NCBI GenBank assembly: GCA_030267565.1
Contig: BRXU01000045.1
Location: 74,501-138,500, forward strand
Length of the DNA stretch: 64,000 nucleotides
Direction: 5' to 3'
Source: Pleodorina starrii
Taxonomy: Eukaryota; Chlorophyta; Chlorophyceae; Chlamydomonadales; Volvocaceae
A model generated the notes under the pieces. That model did no database searches, was not told where the DNA came from, and saw nothing but the letters and a program-made list of their open reading frames with translations. Below are positions 55,801 to 64,000 of the stretch, in pieces; within the stretch, counting starts at the first letter, position 1, and each line of letters starts with the position of its first letter. Made by a program: the position numbers and the translations under genes.

Positions 55801-58800
55801 GCAAGGCCGCAGCAGCCGCCGCAGCCGCCGGCCACCAGCCGCAGCGCGCCACCACCACCGGCCCCCTCGCCGCCCGCGCCAACGACCCCTCCTACGACCC
55901 CCGCATCGCAGCCAGCGTGCCGGAGATGGGCGGCGCCGCCGTCGCCGCGGCCGCCTACGCCGCCGCACCCGGGCCCGGCCCCGGCAGCATCCTGCAGTCC
56001 AGCGCGCCCGCGCCGCCACTGCTGCCGGAGACCTCCTACCCGCTCAGCGTCGGCTCGCAGCCCAGCGCGCCCAGCGTGGGGCCCGTGCCGTCGCAGGCGC
56101 CAGCCTCCCCGCTGCAGCAGGCCCAGGCCCAAGCCCAGGCGCAGGTGCAGTGGGAGCGGTCGGGGACGTCCTCCGCCTCCCAGCCAGGCGCCGGCGCGGC
56201 GGTGTCACCTCAGGCCTCGCAGCCGCCTCAGCCGCCCTCGCAGCAGGGCAGCTACCTGGCGCCGGGCGTGATGGCGGTCGCGTCGCAAGGGAGCTTTTCG
56301 CCGCAGGGCGCCATGGGGGTGGGGGCCATGCAGCAGCACCAGCCGTCCAGCTCGGGCTCGCCACCGGGCGTGACGCCGGTGGCGTCACAGCCGAGCTTCC
56401 CGACGGGGATCACGGCCATGCAGCCGGGCCTGCCGCCGGGTGTAACTGCAATGCAACAGCAGCAGCAGCCGGGGCTTCCTCCGGGGGTAACGGTGATGCA
56501 GCAGCAGCCGCAGCACCAGTTGCAGCCGGGGCTGCCGCCAGGAGTCACCGTCATGCAACCACAGCAGCAGCAGCAAATGGGCTTGCCCCCCGGGGTGACC
56601 GCAATGCAGCCGCAGCAGCAGCCCCCAGGGCTGCCGCCGGGAGTGACGGTCATGCAGCCGCAACAACAACACCAGCAGCAGCAGGCCTTGCCGCCGGGGG
56701 TGACTTCCATGCAGCAAAACTACCAGCGCAGCCTCCCGCCCGGCGTCACCGATTTGACACAGCAGCAGCAGCAGCCGAATTTGCCAAATCTGCCGCCCGG
56801 CGTGACGGTCATGCAGCAACAGCAGCAGCAACAGTTGTTACAGCAGCAGCAACAGTTTATGCAGCAGCAGCAACTGATGTTGCAGCAGCAACAGCAGCTG
56901 CAACAGCTGCAGCAGCAACAGAGCCGACACAGGATGCTGACTGAGCCCACAACCCCGGGGGCGCCGCCAGGTGTGTGGCGGGGGGGGGTGTGTGGACTGG
57001 GAAGCGGAGTAAAGGGCAGGGCGGGGCTGGGGGGGTTTACATCAGCATGTGACCGCGGCGGCGGAAGTGAGGCCTACGGGGGGCTCCATGAGGCGGTCGC
57101 CCGGCGCAGGGCCTGCCGGCAGCCGGTGCAGGGCCTGCTGGTGAGTGGTGTGGCGGCTGGCACTGGAGGAGGCCTCCTTCTCCCTACGTTACCTTTTACA
57201 GGCTCCGGCCTATACCCCCGTGGATAACCCTCCCTCCCCATCTGCGCCCTGGCTCGATCTCCCTGGGGGGGTTGTGGACTGTGGGGGGAGGGTTACGTCC
57301 ACGGATAGGCCGGGCCGGCCCGGGGGGTGGATGGGTGGGTGGGGGTTCTTAAGGTGGGTGGGTGGGTGGGGTTCCATTCATCCGGTCCATCCAGTCCATC
57401 CGAAGCTCATCGGCACTCGCTGGACTGTCTTTCGCTGTCAGTCGGATACTTCTTTCGCTGGCCGGTCCCAACCCTCCTCCCTCCCTCTCTCTCTCGCCGC
57501 CGCCGCCACCGCCGCCACCCTCGGCGCAGGCGTCACTCGGCAGCAGCAGTACGGCTCTCCACCGCAACAGCAGCACCCGACTCACCCCCACTCCCACGGC
57601 GGCTCCCCGCCCGGCAGTCACCCCCAGCCGCCCCCCTCCTCTCTGGGCCTGGCGCTGCCCGGCTCCACGGCTGGTGGAACCTCCCCTGGCGAGCCCACCC
57701 TGGCGGGCCGCATCTCCCTGGAGCCGCTCAAGGACGCGCTGGTCAAGAGCCTGCAGGTTAGGGGGTGCACGAGGGTTTTGGTGGTGGGGATCTTCTGTTT
57801 GCTAGTGGGTTGTAAGGCGAGATTTTGTTTGATGGGTGGGTTGTATGGGGATGTTCTGTTTGTTGGTGGGTTGTAAGGTGATATTCTGTTTGCTAGTGGG
57901 TTGGTGAGCGAGGGCGCTTCGGAGACCGTGTAGGAAGCGAATGGTGGGTGTGGGTGTGGGTGGTAAAGAAGAAGATACCCACTACCCAGCGGCGGGACGG
58001 AGACGACCTGCGTATGGATTTGCCACCCGCCACCATCACCCGCCACCACCATCCGCCTCCGCCATCCGCCACCACCATTCCCTAACAGGACGAGCTGGAA
58101 AAGGTTGGCAGGCAGGTGGGCGAGGTCAAGGCCGCGTACGACAAGCAGCTGGCGGAGGTACGATCCGAGTACGAGCGCCAGCTCGCCGAGACACGCGCCG
58201 CCGCGCGCAAGGTGGCGGACGACGCGGCGGCGGCTCACGAGCGGCAGATGGAGGAGCTGCGGCGGCGGGCGGAGCGGGCGGGCGAGGAGGCGCGGGCGGT
58301 GCGGGAGAAGCTGGTGGAAGATGCGCGGCTGGCGCAGGCGAGGGCGCTTGAGGATGCGCGGGGGCAGCAGGCGAGGGCGCTGGAGGACACGAGGACGCTG
58401 CACGAGCGGGTGCTGGCGGACACACAGGCGGTGCACGTCAAGCAGGTGATCGAGCTGAAGAGCCTGTATGAGTCGGAGCTGCGGCGGGCGGCACACGACG
58501 TGGGCCGAGCGGTGGACGACACGCGCCGGGTGGCGGAGGAGGCGCGGCGGCAGGAGGCGGAGGCGCGCCGGGCAAAGGTGGGGTAGGGGGAATTGGGTGG
58601 GTCGGGCGCGCTTGCAGAATGTGGCCCTCTCCCCCGCCCTCCCCCACCCACACCACCACCATCCCCCGCCCCTACGTGCTGGATCCCTCACCGCCACTCT
58701 CCTTCCCTGCGGTGCCTCCCCTTCTTGCCCCCCCCCCTTCTTCTGTTACCGGTACTTTACCGTTCTCGGGCTCCGGCCTATACGTGGATAACCCCCCCCC

Positions 58801-61800
58801 ACCCCCCCCTTCAGGAGGAGGCGGTCTCCCTGCGCGAGCGGCTGCTGGGTATGGAGGCGGAGGTGCGGGCTCGCGATGCGGCGTTGCGTGACAGCGAGAC
58901 TCGGCTGGTGCAGATGGACACACGCAACAAGACGGAACTGGCGGAGGCGCAGGTGCGTAGAAAGGAGGGAGCAGGGGGGGCGGGGCGGGGCGGGGCGGGG
59001 AGTGATATGCTCCTTTATATAACAACAATAAGTCACTGCGGACATTGTTGATGGGGGAGGTAGAGTGGGGGGGGTATCCACGTATAGGCCGGAGCCCGTG
59101 TGGGGGGGGGGCCGGGGCGGGTAGAGTGGGGTGGGGTGAGCGTGGGGGCCATCAGTGGTTTCGCAGCCCCAGCGGGTCTCCTGACGCCCTGGACAACCCT
59201 CCCCCCCCCGCCCCTCGGTGCTTCTTTCTCACCCCCCCCCTTATACGTGGACCTCCCCCTCCCCACCCCTTCTTTCTTCTTCAGGCTGCCGCCATCAAGG
59301 AGGCTGCGCTGATGAAGCTGGAGATGGAGGACGCCAAGGCGGCGCTGGGTCGGGTACGACAGCAGTACGAGGAGGCGGCGACGGCGCATGCGCAGGAGCT
59401 GGCCAGATACCGGGTAAGGGTGGGGGGGTTAGAGACCAGGGTGGGTGGATGCCCGGCTGGGTGGCCGGGGGTGGGGTGGGTGGCTGGGTAGGTGGATGGG
59501 TGGGGGGGTGGGGGGGTGGCTGGGCGGGTAGAGACCTACCTGGGTGGGAAGGGGCTTATGACTCCGGAGAGGCGTATGAGCCCCGCAGCCCCAACCAAAC
59601 GGTTGGCGCACACCGCAGCCCGCAGCCCGGGGAGCCATGGCGCAGAACCTGACTGCGGTGGAGTCTTGGGTCCTGAGATAACCCCGCGCATTCCCCCCCG
59701 GGATAACGTGGGTAACCCCCGCCCCTGCCCCGCCCCCCCTATCCGCGCCCCCCCTATCCCCGCCCGCAGGCCGAGCTCGACGCTCAGCGGCAGCTGGCTA
59801 GCGAGGAGGTTCAGCGCGCCCGTCTTGCCGCTGTGGAGCAGGTGGCGGCTGCGGAGGCTCGCGGTCGTCGGGCGGGTATGCTGGACAAGGAGGTGGCTGA
59901 GGCCACCATCAAGCAGCAGATGGCGGCCATTGCGGAGGAGAAGGAGGTGGTGGCCAGACACAGACTGTCGGCGGAACTGTTGGCGCAGCTGACGGAGAAG
60001 GTGGGGGGGGAAGGGGATGGGGAGCGGTGGAGGGGATGGGGAGGGGGGGAGGGGGATTGGCGGAGGGAGGGGAGGGATTGGTGAAGGGGAGCGTAATGCG
60101 GCATTGGATCGGTGCATTGGTCGGGTGCAGCAGGGCGAGGGAGCGGGGGGAAGGTGGGGGTGGGGGAGAGGGAGGGGGGGCACAACGAGGGGCGAGGAGC
60201 AGCTGGGGGCGCTGCACTGTGTGGGCAGGGGCGCCCGTGAGAGGGACAGAGGGGTGGGGGCGGGGCGGGCCCGGTGGCTCGAGGAGGATAGGACTGGGCG
60301 GGCGGACGGCGAGGATTCGTGGAGGGGAGGGAGGGAGGGTCGGAAGCGGCAGTGTGCTGCTGCTGCTGTACTGCCGTTGTGCTGACGCGCAGGGCATAAC
60401 CCTCCATGACCCTCTTTCCCCCCTGAACCTCCTTCTCACCTCTCCTTCCCCCACCCTCCCACCCCCCACCGTCCCCCCCCCAAAGGTCCGCTCCGTTGCC
60501 GTTTCCTCCCTGGAGCGTGAGGAGCGGGCTCTGTCCGCCCTGGAGCGCGACGTGTCGGACCGGGAGGGGCGGCTGGCGGCGCGGGAGAAGCTGCTGGGCG
60601 AGCGGGAGGGGCGTGTGGCGGCACGGGAGAGGGAGGTGGACGCGCTGAGGGCGGATCTGCAGGTGGGGGCTGGGGGGGTGTGCTTGGGGGGGGAGGAGGG
60701 GTGGGCATTGCCTGGGAGGGGATTGGCTGGGAGGGGCTGTTGAGGTGGATGCGGGTACCGGCAGATGCACAGCTGCGAGCGTGTGGGCGCGGGGAGAGGG
60801 GCGAGAAGGTCGGAGAGGAGCAGGGCGGGGGCTTGGGTAGGGGCTCGCCTGTGCACCCACCTGTCCACACCTCTAGTCCACACCTCCCCCACTCCTTGTC
60901 CGCCCACACCTCGCCCCCCCCACACACAGACCCGCCCCTCCCCACCTCTCTCTCTCTCCCTCTCTCAATCCCCCTCAGAACCTGATGGTGACTCTGGAGA
61001 CCAGTGCCGTACACGACCGCGAGGACCTGCAGCGTGAGCAGCTGCGCCTCACTCGCGAGGCGGCCCGACTGGAGGCGGCCACCAGCTCTCTGACATCGGA
61101 GAGGGAGGACCTGAGGGCGCAGGTGGGGGGGGGTGGAGAGTGGGGTGCACAGGGTGGGGGTGTACAGCGGCTGAGAGGTGGGGTCGGAGGGTGCAAGGGC
61201 TGGAGTGCAGCGGTGTGGGGTCGGGTCGAGTGCAGAGGTGTGGGGTTGAGATGTGGGCGTGGGGTGAGAGCGGGGAGGGCAGGGGAGGGTGCGAAAAATA
61301 GATGTCGAGACGAACGACCTGAACCCCTCCTTCCCTTTCCTTCCCCCCACCCCCCCACCCTACCCCTTCAGATCTCCCTGGAGAAGCGGCTGTTGGAGGA
61401 GGCCCGCGAGGCCCGGCGGCGTGAGCGCGAGGAGCTGCTGAGTGAGGTGACCAGCGAGCGGCGGAGGCTGGCCACCGAGTACGCGGACACGCAGCGGCAG
61501 CTGGATGCGGCGAGGACGGAGCTGCTCACTGTGCGGAGCAGGTGGATGGGAGGGGGGGAGGGAGGGAGGGAGGGGTGGGGAGGAGGGCGGGGAGGTGGTG
61601 AGTGGGGATGCGGGTGGTGAAAAAAGATACCGTACCGCGTGCCCCCCCCAACCCCCTCACGGCGCCCGCGCCCCTTTCCCCTCTTGCCCCGTCTGTCGTG
61701 TCTGGCCTCTGGCCAACAACACCCCTCACCTCCCAACCCAACCCACCCACTCCCCCAACCCAACCCTCCTCAGGCTGGTGGATCTGGAGGCTCGCTGCCA

Positions 61801-63940
61801 CAACGCCTCCAGTCAGGCGGACGAGCAGGAGAGGCGGCTGGAGGCGGCGAGGAGCGAGGCGGCGCGCACGCGGACAGAGCTGGAGGCGCAGGTGACGGGC
61901 ACGCGGGCGACGCTGGAGGCGGAGGTGGCGTCCGCGCGCGCGGGGCTGGCGGCCGAGCTGGCGGCGGCGCGGGAGGAGGTGGCGGCGGAGGTGGCGCGCA
62001 CTCGGGCGGAGCTGGAGGCGGAGAGCGGCGAGGCGCGGGAGGCGATACGCGAGGCGCGGGAGGCGACCATGGTGCGTGGGGTGCTAGCGTGTGGGGGGTG
62101 TGGGGGTGGGTGGCGTCGTGGGGGTGGGTGGCGTCGTTGGGGTGGCGTTGGGGTGTGGGGGATGCCTCTGCTGCTTCTGGGACTTCCCTCCACTCACCCA
62201 CCCACCCCTCCCCAACGTGATGGTTTTTGTGCCGACACCGCTGCGGTCTCCTCGCGTCCTCGGGGCAGCCCCCAACTTCCCTCGGGGGCGTTTCGACAGC
62301 GCCTTCGTTGTGCACTTGTAAGCCCTTCTCCCGCCCCCCACTCCCTCCCCCCTCCTGTCAAATCCGCTCTCTCTCTCCCGCCCTCGCTCCGCAGGTGAAG
62401 AGGGCCAATGTGGACATCGAGTCGCGGGAGCTGGTCGAGTACGCATCCAAGCTGAGGGTGAGGGAGGGGGCGGGGGAGAGGCAGGGGAAGGAGAGGGGGC
62501 GGGGGGCGGGGGTGCGGGTAGGAAGGTGTGAGGTGTGGGATTCTTTCCGTTGCGGCCGTCGGGGCCGGCTGGCTGGCTGGCTGTTCAGCCCGTGTGCTCT
62601 TACTGTGTTTTTCTCTCCACACTCCCCTGCCTCTCCGAATCTTCCACCTTCCCCCGCATGTGCTTATGTCCAGACCCCTCACCCTCCAACCCCCATCACA
62701 CACCCACCTCCCATCACACCCCCACCCCCACCCCCACCCCTACCCACCCTTACAACCCCCCCCCCCAGGCCCAGTCCGAGGAGCTTGCCGCCCAGTCCGA
62801 GCAGGCGGAGGAGCGGGCTCGGCAGCTGGACGCCGCGATGGAGGCGTTGGGGCGGCACCGGGGGGAGCTGGAGGCGGCGCAGCGGCAGCTGGAGGAGCAG
62901 CAGACAGCGCTGGAGGCACTCAAAAAGGTACCGGTAGGCGCGGGGGGGGGGTTATCCACGTATACGGTAGGCCGGAGCCCGTGAACGGTAACGTAACGGG
63001 GGGGGCTCTTAGGGTCGGGGGGCTGCTGGGGCCCGCTGGAGGGCGCTGGAGGGACTGCTTGCACTGCTACTGCAGATCTGCAGATTATGTGCACTACAGA
63101 TCTGCTTTACGCGGTGACCTATGCCGGGGCCTGTGTACGTGGATAACCCCTCCCCCCGTCCCTCCCCCCGCCCCTCCGCCCCTCTCCCCCTCTCCCCCCC
63201 CTCAACAGGCCGTGGATCGTGACCGTGCCGCCCTGTCCGAGGAGCGGCTGGCTCTGGCGGAGGAGCGACTGGCGGCCTCTCGCGCCGCCGACGAGGCGCG
63301 CGGACAGCAGCTGGCACTGGCGGAGGCGGTGCGCGGCTACGTGGCGCAGGGCGTACCCATTCCCTTCGTCATGGACGGTGAGGGAGGGGGCAGGGGTAGC
63401 AGTGGCAGGCAGGGGTAGCAGGCGGGGGTCGCAGGAAGGGGTTGCACCGTCCACACCTCTCATCCCCTCCCGTCCCTGCCCTTCTCTTCCCTTCCTCGCC
63501 CTTTCCCGCTCCCCACCCCCCCCACCCCACACACCATATACACACACGACACACACACCCAACAGGCTCAAGCGGTCAGCTCAAGCCCCTGCCGCCCTCA
63601 CAGCCGGCCGACAATCACCACCACCACCACCGCCACCATCGCACCGCACACCCCTCGCCGGACCGACGCGGCGGTGGCGGCGGCGGCGGCGGCGGAGGTG
63701 GTGGAGGTGGCGGCAGGCGGCGTCCGACCCACCGACCCACGGGTCGCTCCCGCAACGCCCTCAAGTACGTGCTGGACCGCCTGGGGGTCGATGCGGCCAT
63801 GGCGGCGCTCGACTCGCCCTCGCACCACCTCCACGGCGGCGGCGGAGGAGGGGTTGTCGGTGGTGGCGGTGGCAGCGGCAGCAGCTGCGTGAGGGCGCAA
63901 CAGGAGTTCCTGGAGAAGATGAGGCTAGCGGCGCCCAACG
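49804..63940 (+). CDS. FBF1: Fas-binding factor 1 homologue (transition-fibre protein), partial at right edge
   Basis: Twenty-eight exons begin at 49804 49956 50101 50282 50616 50867 51847 52259 52768 53287 53611 54316 54770 55129 55746 57530 58089 58815 59285 59770 60486 60979 61372 61774 62395 62769 63209 63566 and end at 49870 50011 50169 50438 50689 51267 51980 52378 52847 53398 53949 54608 54884 55304 56970 57756 58577 58952 59413 60000 60662 61122 61541 62071 62457 62927 63377 63940. That is about 2062 codons; the last donor shows more follows. FBF1 sits on transition fibres at the ciliary base and gates intraflagellar transport. The N-terminal 275 residues repeat acidic motifs such as FGGDDDDDF and FFGDDDDDF; residues 276-730 are Pro/Gly/Ser-rich; exon 15 holds LPPGVT/Gln repeats; residues 1216-1937 are one long Glu/Arg/Ala coiled coil; the tail has poly-His, poly-Gly and NALKYVLDRLGVDAAMAALD. 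Human FBF1 has about 1130 residues, so this one is expanded. Confidence 0.83.
53530..53589. repeat. 24-base tandem repeat in FBF1 intron 10
   Basis: Two full copies and half of a third of a 24-base unit (TCTGGCCCATCCATG then TACCGGTAC) follow each other without gap, in the acceptor half of intron 10. Copies are identical, so the duplication is recent. Confidence 0.9.
55312..55425. repeat. AT-rich island in FBF1 intron 14
   Basis: About 115 bases made mostly of TATTTATTT-type words begin just after the donor at 55304. The flanking exons are over 70 percent GC by eye. The sense strand is T-rich, as in the island of the GST-like gene. Confidence 0.8.
56425..56930 (+). repeat. FBF1: LPPGVT-Met-Gln coding repeat array in FBF1
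   Basis: Within exon 15 the protein repeats a unit of the form GLPPGVT(V/A)MQ followed by 4-10 Gln/Pro residues. Eight units contain an exact LPPGVT; degenerate copies (SPPGVTPVA, FPTGITAMQ) lead into the array and a long Gln run follows it. Synonymous codons differ between units (GGGGTAACG, GGAGTCACC, GGCGTGACG), so the array is not freshly duplicated and the peptide has been kept. Confidence 0.9.
57186..57230 (+). repeat. Intronic repeat copy, FBF1 intron 15
   Basis: Contains GTTACC, then GGCTCCGGCCTATAC, then CGTGGATAACC, the same order as in introns 17 and 26. A second, inverted and degraded match (TTACGTCCACGGATAGGCCG) lies at 57289-57309. Confidence 0.65.
58741..58793 (+). repeat. Intronic repeat copy, FBF1 intron 17
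   Basis: Reads TTACC, TTTACCGTTC, CGGGCTCCGGCCTA and TATACGTGGATAACC in order. It is the reverse complement of the left end of the element in intron 26, differing by a CCG insertion and few substitutions. It lies 22 bases before the acceptor. Confidence 0.75.
59072..59253. mobile_element. Candidate inverted-end (introner-like) element, FBF1 intron 18
   Basis: Left end GGGTATCCACGTATAGGCC at 59072-59090, continuing GGAGCCCGTG; right end TTATACGTGGACC at 59241-59253. The ends are inverted copies sharing the 10-base core TCCACGTATA. The pair lies wholly inside intron 18 (58953-59284), the right end 31 bases from the acceptor. No coding capacity. Confidence 0.55.
62950..63148. mobile_element. 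Candidate inverted-end (introner-like) element, FBF1 intron 26
   Basis: Left end GGTTATCCACGTATAC at 62950-62965; right end GTGTACGTGGATAACC at 63133-63148, its reverse complement with one mismatch in 16. Intron 26 spans 62928-63208, so the ends sit 22 bases after the donor and 60 before the acceptor. The inner part has no open frame of note. The left end is shared with copies in introns 15, 17 and 18. Confidence 0.65.
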
Positions 63941-64000
63941 GTGAGAGAGCAGAGGGCGCGGCTGTGAGGCGGCGGCGGCGCAGAGGCCTGGCGTGTGTGT

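Noticed and set aside
55523..56944. A 473-codon plus-strand frame rich in Ala, Gly and Arg.
   Set aside because: It is the shifted frame of FBF1 exon 15, where the in-phase frame gives the LPPGVT/Gln repeats.
1..64000. CRISPR arrays, prokaryotic operons, rRNA and tRNA genes.
   Set aside because: No direct-repeat/spacer pattern, no ribosome-binding-site operons, no rRNA segments, and no tRNA with a recognisable T-arm GTTCRA plus matching acceptor stem was found by eye.

Overview
The window is nuclear DNA of a GC-rich, intron-dense green alga, almost certainly a volvocine or other chlamydomonadalean species. Four things point there. (1) A bestrophin-type channel has a transit-like N-terminus and a long C-terminal tail with two Rubisco-binding motifs, the pyrenoid protein BST4/RBMP1 known from Chlamydomonas. 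(2) There is a large Fas-binding factor 1 (transition-fibre, ciliary) gene alongside plant-type plastid genes. (3) Introns are short, GT-AG, G-rich after the donor and C-rich before the acceptor. (4) TGTAA, the green-algal poly(A) signal, occurs downstream of several stop codons. All gene models were assembled by hand from splice sites and reading-frame continuity; exon lengths were checked for phase.

Layout from left to right: 204-1927 (-) PDZ-domain protein, running off the left edge; 4158-6130 (-) MPDU1/PQ-loop membrane protein; 6945-8333 (+) DUF952 protein; 10171-13488 (-) plastid arogenate/prephenate dehydratase; 15001-19541 (-) BST4; 21323-23409 (-) MRT4 ribosome-assembly factor; 23787-24359 (+) intronless prefoldin subunit 3; 26889-29138 (+) unknown protein with a C-terminal membrane segment; 30584-33488 (-) membrane-anchored EAR/EPTP-repeat protein; 33586-33990 (+) small unknown ORF; 36259-39885 (-) plastid protein with two GST-N/thioredoxin folds; 40227-43507 (+) augmin subunit 7-like; 46557-48167 (+) HMG-box protein; 49804-63940 (+) FBF1, at least 28 exons and about 2060 residues, running off the right edge.

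The genes are independent eukaryotic units, not an operon. Several are head-to-head with short shared upstream regions (MPDU1/DUF952, MRT4/PFDN3, EAR protein/small ORF, GST-like/AUG7). By function they cover plastid metabolism and the pyrenoid (BST4, dehydratase, GST-like, perhaps PDZ), cilia and microtubules (FBF1, AUG7), and housekeeping (MRT4, prefoldin, HMG, MPDU1).

The least expected signal is in the introns. FBF1 introns carry a family of short repeats with inverted ends (GGTTATCCACGTATAC and its reverse complement); in two introns a pair in inverted orientation lies inside the splice sites, as expected of introner-like or MITE elements. A second word, GTACGGCA/TGCCGTAC, sits at donors and acceptors of many introns in other genes. 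Other points are the two Rubisco-binding motifs of BST4, a GC-AG intron in the dehydratase, a Pro/Gln repeat array in FBF1, a telomere-like G-rich minisatellite in an intron, and two AT-rich islands in otherwise GC-rich introns.
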